Below, piece by piece: positions 16,404 through 24,807 of a DNA stretch of 29,900 nt; the first letter of the stretch is position 1, and each line of letters starts with the position of its first letter. This DNA is from Bacteroidales bacterium UBA4116 (GTDB lineage: Bacteria; Bacteroidota; Bacteroidia; Bacteroidales; Tannerellaceae): assembly GCA_002381645.1 (NCBI GenBank), contig DFXE01000001.1:399769-429668 (forward strand), given 5' to 3'. Under the pieces are notes generated by a model, which had not been told where the DNA came from, made no database searches, and saw only the letters and a list, made by a program, of their open reading frames with translations. A program made the translations under genes and the position numbers.

Positions 16404-17966
16404 TTATCTGCCATAGACCTCTTTTGCAGATGGTATGAACATAACGTTCAATTCCGGATCGGGCATATCGGGATCTAACGGGAACATAGGCCTGATAATA
16501 TTCTTATAGGGAAGGCTTTTAAAATCCTGGTCAACGCCTCCACGTGTAAGAGCCATCACCCAGTCGGCCTTCATATTATACCACTGGTTCACCAGATAGC
16601 CTTGTTTTACCATAACAATATCCATTGTACGCGGATCTACTCCTGAACCTTCCAGGTTCGGTGTAGGAGACGATGTCCCCACAACTACATAAATATTTCC
16701 GGTTTTAATGATCGCAATGTTGCTGCGTCTTCGCTGTGGCGTAACAGGGGCCTGTGGGTCGGGAGCCGGACTAACATAGACAACCGTACCGGATAACCAT
16801 ATCGGCGGTTCGTAAGAGTTATCAGTCATTGCACCGACATACGCTTCCGCTTTGCCTCCTACACCCACTTTGCGCGCTATTTCCACCATTTCATCTCCGG
16901 GTATAGAACAATACAGTAAACTTTTACCGTTAGCCGCCTGCAGTTCCGGCCTTTTCAATACCCGTGCCAGTGTCCAGGTCACCTCGCCGGAACCACCGCC
17001 ACCGGGATTATCTCCCATATCGCTTATAAAGAACGGCTTTTTGTTGCTGGCAATTGCCAGATCCAGGCATTTTTCCAGATCATAACCCGGTGCTTCTAAC
17101 GAAAATTGATGGCGTACATCCCAGAACTTTTGTGCAAGTTTCTTCGCTCCAGATTCTACCTGCGCCTTATCGTCACCGTAAACCATAACCACGCCCTGGT
17201 TACGAGCGTCATCTCCCCAAACATAGCCAATCCATATACCCGCGTCAGTTACACCCGGCATAGCTTCTACTTCGGGAACCATCGCATACAGGGATTTAGC
17301 CGGTTCGACACGGGTACTTGTCCACTCGCCCGAAAGCAATACCGGAACAGCCACCCAGGCTTTATAAGGAGGACGTCCCTTGCCGGAGGCCATACGGTCC
17401 AACAGGTTTACCACACCACGACGATGTGATTCCCGCCAGTCGTCATGGGGGGCTTTGCGGAAGGTGGTGATCAGGTCTGAATAGAGCGCAACCCGCAAGG
17501 AAGGATTTCCGTGAAGGTCCATCGTAGTGGTTACAAGGACATCGTTTCCGATCACTCCGCGAACTTTTTCCATAAAAAGGCCTTCCGGATCGTCTATACC
17601 ATCCACGCTGCATGCTCCATGATTGTAGAACCAAAATGCATCATAGGGCATGTTTGCCTTGATGATTTCCAGCGCTTCATTAACGAATGCTTCATACGAT
17701 TCACGCGTAACAGGTCCGCGCCCACCGCCATATCCCATCAAGGAAGGAAGCCAGGTTGCCGCCCGTCCCATTGCCGAATCCTGGCTCAGGTAATCGGGCA
17801 TGGTGATGGGCCGTCCCACTATGGGTTGCCGGTTAGGCATAAAAACACTGTTCTCTATCTGTATACCGGCAATTCCGATACGTGGCTTTTTTTGCTGCCC
17901 AAAGGCCTCTCCGACGAATGATACGGTCAAGAGACAAATTCCGAGCAATAATAAACTTCTTTTCAT
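16404..17966 (-). CDS. Secreted M81-family (MlrC-like) metallopeptidase
   Basis: 520 residues. Signal peptide 1-23 (VGEAFGQ). The N-terminal half follows MlrC/M81: IGIAGIQIENSVF, YNHGACSVDG, then TTMDLHGN (the zinc Asp and His) and a FRKAPHDDWRE block, with ISDMGDNPGGGGSGE in the second half where family members have SDxxDNPGGG. All these motifs are intact. M81 enzymes include the one that breaks down linearised microcystin; here it is exported and follows susD after 33 nt, so it belongs to the SusCD operon and probably cleaves an imported or peptide-like substrate. The actual substrate is unknown. Confidence 0.88.
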   Translation of the reverse strand: MKRSLLLLGICLLTVSFVGEAFGQQKKPRIGIAGIQIENSVFMPNRQPIVGRPITMPDYLSQDSAMGRAATWLPSLMGYGGGRGPVTRESYEAFVNEALEIIKANMPYDAFWFYNHGACSVDGIDDPEGLFMEKVRGVIGNDVLVTTTMDLHGNPSLRVALYSDLITTFRKAPHDDWRESHRRGVVNLLDRMASGKGRPPYKAWVAVPVLLSGEWTSTRVEPAKSLYAMVPEVEAMPGVTDAGIWIGYVWGDDARNQGVVMVYGDDKAQVESGAKKLAQKFWDVRHQFSLEAPGYDLEKCLDLAIASNKKPFFISDMGDNPGGGGSGEVTWTLARVLKRPELQAANGKSLLYCSIPGDEMVEIARKVGVGGKAEAYVGAMTDNSYEPPIWLSGTVVYVSPAPDPQAPVTPQRRRSNIAIIKTGNIYVVVGTSSPTPNLEGSGVDPRTMDIVMVKQGYLVNQWYNMKADWVMALTRGGVDQDFKSLPYKNIIRPMFPLDPDMPDPELNVMFIPSAKEVYGR

Positions 17967-17999
17967 ACTACTATGATTTTTGCAAATTGTTATTTTCTA

Positions 18000-19511
18000 T
18001 TAATTAGTTATTAATCCGCCACTTATGTCAATCTCGGTTTGAGGTATAGGCAATACTTCCGCACCAGCGCCGAAAGGAGTCGTGGCTCCGAATTCCGCCT
18101 TCTTGGTCCCGTTAAAGACTTTCTCTCCCCATCCTACTCGTACCACATCAAAGAACCGGAAACCTTCCATTCCGAACTCCAGATGACGCTCGTTCATGAT
18201 GTCTTCCAACAATTGACCTCCTGTATTGTTCTTAGGAGGCAGGTTGACATGACTTCTTACCTCGTTCAAATACTTTTGCGCATTAGCGATATCGTTGCTG
18301 AAATAACAAGCCTCGGCATAGTTCAAATATACCTCCGCAAGGCGGATAATCCTGAGGTTGGTTGGTTGGTTATTTCCCCTATTCTCCTCTCTTTCTCCAG
18401 GCGCAAGATACAATTTTCGATTGTACCAGCCGGTTCGGTCGTCCGTAATGGGTGCCACCTCGCCTTTAGCCGCAGTCTCGATCTCTATAGCTTCTTTCGT
18501 GGAAAGGAGTGTAGTATTCTTTCGTATGATATCCCCCTCGGCATCATAAGCGTCCGCCAAGGCCTGGGTAGGCTGTGCGCAACCGAAGCCGATCGTCATA
18601 TTTCGGGGCATGGACATCAATACGTGACGGTTGCCGTTATTTACATTATAGGAGCTTTGAGTAGCGGAAGTATACATATTTATTTCCAGTATAGACGCGG
18701 AACAGTGTTCCCCCTGAAGGGAGAATTGCCAGGCGTATTCCTCCGGACTCACCAAACTATATTCGCTACCGCATTCCTTTTGGAAATTGTCGAATGCCTT
18801 TTTTACCTCATCGTATTTTTTCGCATAAAGGTAAACACGCGTTTGCATGGCAATGGCCGCACCTTTGGTGATTCTTCCTGCATAGTTTGCATCGTAGTTC
18901 GCTATCTCACTTTTCTTCGGTAAAGCACTAACCGCATCGTTCAAATCTTGCTCGATAACAGCATATACTTCTTCGACAGTTGAACGTCCGAGCCTTTCAT
19001 GGGCGAGATCCAGAACGCCCGTATAGCAAGGAACACCGCCAAACGTTTTCACGAGTTCGAAATAAGTATAGGCACGAATAAACTTGGCTTCACCAATCAT
19101 TTGTTCCTTATTATATGTTGAGAAAATGGCATCGTCGGCCGTTTCCATGTCCTGTATAAATAAATTAGCTTTATTGATACATTGGTAAGAATACCGGTAT
19201 TTGTTCAAAATTTCGGTATGATCTGCCTGATACTGATAATTCTCCATCAACGTGAAGGTTTGCGCATCGTTCGAAGAACCGCTATAGGTTGCGTCGTTCG
19301 ACAATACGTCTCCGAAACATTGCATCGACCACGTGTAACGGAAGTCTTTCATGCCGGAATACACAGCTGTCAAACGCAAGAAAGCTTGTCGTTCTTCTGT
19401 TAGTTTTCCGGCCTCAGGGCTACCTAATGGCGCCAAATCCAAATCCGCGCAACTGCTGAATCCTGTTAAAATCGCGAGCGCGATTCCTATGATAAATTTG
19501 TTTTTAAACAT
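18000..19511 (-). CDS. SusD/RagB-type outer-membrane lipoprotein
   Basis: 503 residues. Lipoprotein signal with lipobox FSSC (Cys20) then ADLD. SusD features: an N-terminal alpha region with TPR-like helices, the block KFIRAYTYFELVKTFGGVP, and the C-terminal LRIIRLAEVYLNYAEAC plus the MNERHLEFGMEGFRFFDVVR block. It is the substrate-binding lid over the SusC channel. It starts 12 nt after the susC stop. The substrate is not predictable from this. Confidence 0.95.
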   Translation of the reverse strand: MFKNKFIIGIALAILTGFSSCADLDLAPLGSPEAGKLTEERQAFLRLTAVYSGMKDFRYTWSMQCFGDVLSNDATYSGSSNDAQTFTLMENYQYQADHTEILNKYRYSYQCINKANLFIQDMETADDAIFSTYNKEQMIGEAKFIRAYTYFELVKTFGGVPCYTGVLDLAHERLGRSTVEEVYAVIEQDLNDAVSALPKKSEIANYDANYAGRITKGAAIAMQTRVYLYAKKYDEVKKAFDNFQKECGSEYSLVSPEEYAWQFSLQGEHCSASILEINMYTSATQSSYNVNNGNRHVLMSMPRNMTIGFGCAQPTQALADAYDAEGDIIRKNTTLLSTKEAIEIETAAKGEVAPITDDRTGWYNRKLYLAPGEREENRGNNQPTNLRIIRLAEVYLNYAEACYFSNDIANAQKYLNEVRSHVNLPPKNNTGGQLLEDIMNERHLEFGMEGFRFFDVVRVGWGEKVFNGTKKAEFGATTPFGAGAEVLPIPQTEIDISGGLITN

Positions 19512-19523
19512 AATATTATAAAT

Positions 19524-22500
19524 TTAAAAAGTAACATTAAGACCACCGGTGAATGATATATTCTGAGGATAGATACCGTAATCTATACCTCTGGATAAAG
19601 AACTGGACTGACCCACTTCCGGATCCATACCCGAGTAACCGGATATCGTAAACAAGTTCTGACCGCTTACATAAAAACGCACATTTTGAAGTTTTATCTT
19701 CTGTGTGAGAGAAGCGGGCAGGGTATAACCCAGCTGGGCGTTTCTCAATCGGAAATAAGTGCCGTTTTCCACGTACATGTCTGAGAAACGGTCATTATCA
19801 TTTACATCCGTAGCCGTCAGGCGAGGGATGTTCGTATTCGTATTGGTAGGCGTCCAATAATTCAACAACGCTCTATCCTTGTTCGTTATATCATTCGGGA
19901 AGTAGGTGTAATAACGCATCGCGTTAAATATCTTATTACCGATCGTTCCACCAAACTGCAGATTGAGGTCGAAGCTTTTCCACGCCATACCCACAGTGAT
20001 ACCGTATATGATATCCGGGATCGGATTACCGATCATGCATCTGTCGTTCGAGTCTAACTTGCCGTCGCCGTTGGTGTCCACAAATAATACATCACCCAAT
20101 TCGGCATTAGGCTGGAAATCCGCCCGCTTAACGGCATCCAACTGCTCCTGTGTTTGGATAAGCCCGTTTGTCTTATAGCCCCAGAATGCGCCGATAGGCA
20201 TACCTTCATTCGTGTAGGTGAGGTACATGGTTCCGTTTCGGAATGGCCCGTCGGAAATAGGCGTACCACCGTTCAATTTCGTCATTCGGTTACGGATGGT
20301 CGACATATTCACTCCCACGTTGTATTGGAAGCCGCTTTCGGTCCTGTCTCTCCATTCAAGATTCAACTCGACACCGCGGTTGTTTGCCTCACCGATATTG
20401 GTGTAGGTATTATTCGCATATCCCATATAGATAGGCATAGGAGCCGCGAGCAACATATCTTTCGTTGTCTTGTAATAATACTCGAAGCTGAAAATCATCC
20501 GGCTGTTGAAGAAGCTGGCGTCAAGACCGATATTAAGGGATTCCGTTGTTTCCCATTTAATATCCGAATTCCCCAATCTTGCCACGGCGATACCCTGATA
20601 CAAGGTCTCATTCTCCCTCGCTCCGAATAAAGCGCCGTATGACGTGTTCAATGACAGCAAACTGCGATCCACATAATTAGTGATATTCTGATTTCCGATC
20701 TGTCCCCAGCCCGCACGAAGTTTCAGGGAAGAAACCCAACCGGCATTCAGGCTCTGGAAGAACTTTTCGTTCTCCATTCTCCAACCCAAAGCGAACGAAG
20801 GGAAGTTACCCCAGCGGTTCTTGGAAGAGAATTTAGAGGAACCGTCTCGACGGAAAGTGGCCGTGACAAGGTATTTGCTATCGTAATCGTAGTGTAAGCG
20901 GCCCAGATAAGACATCAAACCATATTCTGTAGCGCTATTGGTTGCCGTAGTCTTGCTCTTATCCAGCGTAGCGTCTATATAGTGCAGGTTCTCCGACTCA
21001 CCGATAAGATCTCTCGCGCTTACGCTCAAGCTTTCCCGCTTACCCCATTCGTTGGTATAACCCACAAGGGCGGATATGGAGTGCTTTTCGGCAAAATTCT
21101 TGTCATACGAAAGGGTATTCTCGAACGTATAGTAGTATCCTTTGGTCTGCGATTTTGTTAAACTGCTTTCTAAATTTCTCTGGCTTGAGGAAACCTGATA
21201 GACAGGCGAGAACGTTTTATTGTCGGTTCTTCTGATTTCCGTTCCGAAGCTGCTCTTGAACTTCAATCCTTTTATAATCTGCCATTCACCATACATATTG
21301 CCGATGAAAGCAAGATTCTCCCGTTCATTATCCCGATACATGATGCTTGCTAACGGGTTATAGTAGTCAATATAAGGAGAGTAACCGTACGAACCGTCCG
21401 CGTTTCGGGCAGGAGTTACCGGATCCAGGCGGAGCGCATTACTTACGACACCATAGTCGGCGTCGTACACATTGCTACTGTTGCGCTCGCTAATACTCGC
21501 ATCGGTAGATCTTGCGATCGACGCGTTGGTACCCACTACCAAATAATCTTTGATCACCGTTTTTTCCGTACTTTGACGAACACTGAACCGTTCATAGTTA
21601 GATTTCTTGATCGTTCCGTCTTGATTGATATAGTTCAAGCCCAAATTAAATTTATAGTCGTTCTCTTTACCGCCGCTTATGCCGACACCATAGTTATGCA
21701 TAAAGGCTGTATGCGTGATCTCGTCCATCCAGTTGGTGGAAACGTTACGATCGACAAGGCTCAAGTCGATGGGAACGCTCCTTACGCCGTTCAACTGCTC
21801 CTGATAGTCGTACCATTCCTGACCTGACATCAAATCGATGTTATTCAAGATCTTGTTCATTGACCAATACGCATCGAACGTGACGGTGGTTTTTCCTACG
21901 GCACCTTTCTTCGTAGTGATGAGGATTACACCGTTCGCACCACGGGAACCGTAAATAGCGGAAGCGGAAGCATCTTTAAGCACTTCCATAGACTGTATAT
22001 CTGCCGTGCTCAGGTAGTTTATATCCGTCACGGGCATCCCGTCCACGACGAACAATGGTTCCGCATCGTTTACCGTACCGACACCTCTGATACGGATCGT
22101 GGCGGCAGAACCCGGAGATCCGGAGCTGGAAGTAACAGATACACCGGTAGCCAAGCCTTGCAATGCGGAAGCAACATTGGCAACCGGTTGACGCGCTATT
22201 TTGTCTTTATCCACGGAAGAGATAGCCCCCGTAATATCGCTTTTTTTCATTGTACCGTAACCAACAACGATTATTTCGTCAAGCGTTTGGTGGTCTTCCA
22301 TCAGGACAACTCTTACCGGGCCTTGTGTAACAGGCACCTCTTTGGTAATATATCCAATATAGGATACAACCAGGACCGTAGCGTCCGGAGTAGCATTAAT
22401 CTGGAATTCACCATCTATATTTGTAATAGAACCTGTCATAGTTCCTTTCAGTACGACATTGGCGCCGATCACCGGCTCGCCGTTATGATCTACTACAACT

Positions 22501-22907
22501 CCGGTAACAACCCTGCCTGCCTGTTGGCCTACAGGCCTACCCGGGGCCGAAGGTGCTTTTCCTTTATTCGTTGTCAGGATAATATTCTTATCCATAACCT
22601 CGTACTTAACATCTGTATCTTTAAATAATTCGTCTAATACATCAAACACATTTTTCTTGTCGGCATGGATGGATACCAGCTTCTGGGTGTTTACCTGTTT
22701 TGTATTATAAAAGAAATGGAAATCAGATTGATTCTCAATCTGGTCTAAAACCGTTTGTATGGTTTGGGCCCTCGCTTCGACTGACAAAGTGGTCGTCTGA
22801 CTATACGTATCTGCGGCGTTTACTACAGTAAGTGTAGCGATTAGTAATAATGCAGTTAATTTCATACGTAAAAGCATTTTAGTTTTGATATTACTCCTTT
22901 TTCGCAT
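19524..22907 (-). CDS. SusC/RagA-type TonB-dependent receptor with STN signalling domain
   Basis: 1127 residues from the ATG at 22907; the frame is open further to a GTG at 22976, but the ATG gives a basic start and a normal signal region (MKLTALLLIATLTVVNA). Order: signal, STN domain (about 40-110, QTVLDQIENQSDFHFFYNTK), carboxypeptidase-D-like domain (GEPVIGANVVLKGTMTGSIT), SusC motif DEIIVVGYGTMKKSD, plug ending YGSRGANGVILITTKKG, and the barrel. The STN domain is the part that contacts FecR-type anti-sigma factors, so this receptor should both import and signal. It forms an operon with SusD and M81 downstream and FecR upstream. Confidence 0.95.
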   Translation of the reverse strand: MRKRSNIKTKMLLRMKLTALLLIATLTVVNAADTYSQTTTLSVEARAQTIQTVLDQIENQSDFHFFYNTKQVNTQKLVSIHADKKNVFDVLDELFKDTDVKYEVMDKNIILTTNKGKAPSAPGRPVGQQAGRVVTGVVVDHNGEPVIGANVVLKGTMTGSITNIDGEFQINATPDATVLVVSYIGYITKEVPVTQGPVRVVLMEDHQTLDEIIVVGYGTMKKSDITGAISSVDKDKIARQPVANVASALQGLATGVSVTSSSGSPGSAATIRIRGVGTVNDAEPLFVVDGMPVTDINYLSTADIQSMEVLKDASASAIYGSRGANGVILITTKKGAVGKTTVTFDAYWSMNKILNNIDLMSGQEWYDYQEQLNGVRSVPIDLSLVDRNVSTNWMDEITHTAFMHNYGVGISGGKENDYKFNLGLNYINQDGTIKKSNYERFSVRQSTEKTVIKDYLVVGTNASIARSTDASISERNSSNVYDADYGVVSNALRLDPVTPARNADGSYGYSPYIDYYNPLASIMYRDNERENLAFIGNMYGEWQIIKGLKFKSSFGTEIRRTDNKTFSPVYQVSSSQRNLESSLTKSQTKGYYYTFENTLSYDKNFAEKHSISALVGYTNEWGKRESLSVSARDLIGESENLHYIDATLDKSKTTATNSATEYGLMSYLGRLHYDYDSKYLVTATFRRDGSSKFSSKNRWGNFPSFALGWRMENEKFFQSLNAGWVSSLKLRAGWGQIGNQNITNYVDRSLLSLNTSYGALFGARENETLYQGIAVARLGNSDIKWETTESLNIGLDASFFNSRMIFSFEYYYKTTKDMLLAAPMPIYMGYANNTYTNIGEANNRGVELNLEWRDRTESGFQYNVGVNMSTIRNRMTKLNGGTPISDGPFRNGTMYLTYTNEGMPIGAFWGYKTNGLIQTQEQLDAVKRADFQPNAELGDVLFVDTNGDGKLDSNDRCMIGNPIPDIIYGITVGMAWKSFDLNLQFGGTIGNKIFNAMRYYTYFPNDITNKDRALLNYWTPTNTNTNIPRLTATDVNDNDRFSDMYVENGTYFRLRNAQLGYTLPASLTQKIKLQNVRFYVSGQNLFTISGYSGMDPEVGQSSSLSRGIDYGIYPQNISFTGGLNVTF

Positions 22908-22973
22908 AGATTTGTTGTGTTTTAATGGTAAAAAAATAATAGGAACTTGTCGCCAAACAAGTGTCTGTTTTTT

Positions 22974-23007
22974 CACACGAATAGATACGCCAATATTTAT
23001 TCGTGTG
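22974..23007. promoter_or_regulatory. 34-bp perfect inverted repeat upstream of susC
   Basis: CACACGAATA (22974-22983) and TATTCGTGTG (22998-23007), 14-bp spacer. It lies 67 bp upstream of the susC ATG, in the gap between fecR and susC. It could be an operator or an mRNA leader hairpin. On the plus strand the right arm is followed by a T run, so it would also terminate antisense transcription. Confidence 0.55.
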
Positions 23008-23072
23008 TTTTTTGTTTAAGGATCTCTTGTACTCATAATAGTTTCATTTTACAATTAGATTAGACAATTCGT

Positions 23073-24092
23073 TTAATATAATTCAATCTGGCTTTTCATA
23101 ATCTCCCCGTCTTCATTAAACTGATGATCTATCTTATAACGAATGCCGGAAGATCGTTCGAAATGATCCAATACCCGTTCGATTTGTTGATTGGTAAATA
23201 CTCCCGTAAAGGAATATTTATAAAAAGAAGGGTCCTTTACCACGAAATCGATATGGAATCGTTTGCTAAGTATCCAGAGAATGTCCGGGAGAGGAGTGTC
23301 TTTTAATATGATCTGACCGTTTTTCCAGGCAATATCTTTTGGAATATACGTTGCATGCTTTTGAGCCTTAGAGGTGTTTTTATCATACTGAACCCGATCG
23401 TTGGGCCTCATTTCAATCGTTTGATTATTCGTATGTTTGTTCTTATAATTGAACTCGATGGCACCTTCTACAAGGGTAGCTGCTATAAAACCATTACTTT
23501 TATAAGCATCTATATTGAACTTTGTACCCAGCACTTTTACTGATGCATCTCCTGTTTTGACAATAAAAGGACTTTGTTTGTTTTCCACCACTTCGAAATA
23601 AGCCTCTCCATCTAACTCCACTTCACGGACATGTTCTGAGAAAGTGTTGGGATACCGGAGCAATGAAGAAGAGTTCAACCATACTTTAGTCCCGTCGGAC
23701 AAGACTAATGAGCCAATCATGCCGGGAGTCATACGCGCTTCTAAATAAGATACAGGCTGTTCGGCTTTGGGTTTGGATATCAAGTGTATGGAAAGAAGTA
23801 GCAAAGGCAGTAACAAAACGGCTGCTACCCGCTGAAAATAAAAAAATAACCGTGAAGGCCGTTTGCTTTGTATTCGTTTGTTGACTTTATCAAGAGCTTT
23901 TTGCGGAGCAGACCGCTGGATCAGTTGCATGGAAGAAACCGCAAAAGAAAGGTAATAGAAATCCTCGGCCAATTTACGGTTGCCTTCCGAACTGTTGATC
24001 CATTCTTCTACCTCGAGGCATTCCTTACCGGACAGTTCATTATGGATATAACGAAGCAGATCCAACTCGTTTATTTCTTTTTCCAGTTTCAT
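23073..24092 (-). CDS. FecR-family anti-sigma factor
   Basis: 339 residues. The N-terminal cytoplasmic helical part (about 1-75) binds the sigma factor; there is one transmembrane helix at about 85-105 (VAAVLLLPLLLLSIHLIS). The periplasmic FecR domain includes GSLVLSDGTKVWLNSSSLLR, the ELDGEAYFEV block and VKVLGTKFNIDAY, then a DUF4974-like C-terminal domain (DTPLPDILWILSKRF...). It holds the ECF sigma factor until the SusC STN domain signals. 94 bp separate its ATG from the divergent sigma gene; susC lies downstream on the same strand. Confidence 0.93.
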   Translation of the reverse strand: MKLEKEINELDLLRYIHNELSGKECLEVEEWINSSEGNRKLAEDFYYLSFAVSSMQLIQRSAPQKALDKVNKRIQSKRPSRLFFYFQRVAAVLLLPLLLLSIHLISKPKAEQPVSYLEARMTPGMIGSLVLSDGTKVWLNSSSLLRYPNTFSEHVREVELDGEAYFEVVENKQSPFIVKTGDASVKVLGTKFNIDAYKSNGFIAATLVEGAIEFNYKNKHTNNQTIEMRPNDRVQYDKNTSKAQKHATYIPKDIAWKNGQIILKDTPLPDILWILSKRFHIDFVVKDPSFYKYSFTGVFTNQQIERVLDHFERSSGIRYKIDHQFNEDGEIMKSQIELY

Positions 24093-24169
24093 TCTAATAG
24101 TACTTCTTTTTATAAGGCATCCTTAGAATAAAAGTTCCTAAACGAAACACTAAAAATATGTTCTTTTTT

Positions 24170-24177
24170 TATCTTTG
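24170..24177 (+). promoter_or_regulatory. -7 box (TATCTTTG) of the ECF sigma factor gene
   Basis: Full match to TAnnTTTG, but only 9 nt before the ATG at 24187, which would make the mRNA nearly leaderless. I see no convincing -33 element. Confidence 0.4.
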
Positions 24178-24186
24178 TCATATAGG

Positions 24187-24756
24187 ATGGGACATTTTAA
24201 TGACGAAGATCAACTTTTTGCTTATATCCGTAAAGGAGACAAGCAGGCTTTTGATACTTTTTTCCTGAGGTATTATTCCATATTATGCGCTTACGCGTCC
24301 TCATTCGTTGGGGAAAATGAGGCAGAAGAGATCATCCAGGATATCATGGTTTGGTTATGGGAAAGCAGGGAAAGTATTGTCATTGAGTCCTCTTTGGGTA
24401 AGTATTTATTCCGCGCCGTAAAGAATAAATGTATCAATTATCTCAGTAAACAGCGTTTGCATGAACATATTCATCATGTTATTGCCACACGGCTCTATTC
24501 CCATTTCGAAGATCCGGACTTTTATATTGTAGAAGAATTGACTCAAAAAATTGAAGACGCACTGGATAAATTACCCGAAACCTACCGGAAAGCATTTGTG
24601 ATGAACCGTATGGAAAATAAAACGTATAATGAGATAGCGGTCCTTCTCGGTGTATCTCCTAAAACCATAGACTACCGTATTCAACAGGCGCTAAAGAATC
24701 TGCGGATGGAATTAAGAGACTATTTGCCCTTGCTTCTTTCGATATTGAATTTATAA
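24187..24756 (+). CDS. ECF-type RNA polymerase sigma factor
   Basis: 189 residues from the ATG at 24187; a TTG at 24175 would add four residues. Region 2 at about 15-80 (FDTFFLRYYSILCAYASSFV then EAEEIIQDIMVWLWE) and region 4 at about 125-180 (LDKLPETYRKAFVMNRMENK, then YNEIAVLLGVSPKTIDYRI). It is the partner of the FecR protein at 23073 and should direct transcription of the SusCD-M81 genes once released. Its gene is divergent from fecR rather than upstream in the same operon, which is the more common layout. Confidence 0.93.
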   Translation: MGHFNDEDQLFAYIRKGDKQAFDTFFLRYYSILCAYASSFVGENEAEEIIQDIMVWLWESRESIVIESSLGKYLFRAVKNKCINYLSKQRLHEHIHHVIATRLYSHFEDPDFYIVEELTQKIEDALDKLPETYRKAFVMNRMENKTYNEIAVLLGVSPKTIDYRIQQALKNLRMELRDYLPLLLSILNL

Positions 24757-24791
24757 AAAAGGCTTCCCCGTTTATCCTGAAGAAGCCTTTT
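24757..24791 (+). terminator. Terminator between the sigma factor and aminotransferase genes
   Basis: AAAAGGCTTC (24757-24766) pairs with GAAGCCTTTT (24782-24791), loop 15 nt. It starts right after the sigma gene stop and is followed by the converging aminotransferase gene end, so it can serve both. Confidence 0.8.
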
Positions 24792-24807
24792 GAAGTTATA
24801 TATATTA

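Noticed and set aside
18039..18923. 294-residue ORF on the plus strand
   Set aside because: Fully antisense to the SusD gene, which has a complete lipoprotein signal and family blocks; this is a codon-bias shadow.
20154..20630. 158-residue plus-strand ORF (also one at 22158-22628)
   Set aside because: Both are antisense to the SusC gene, with no start context or family pattern.
22908..22976. Longer SusC start at a GTG at 22976
   Set aside because: It would add 23 residues ahead of a normal basic/hydrophobic signal region and overlap the palindrome; the ATG at 22907 gives a standard SusC N terminus.
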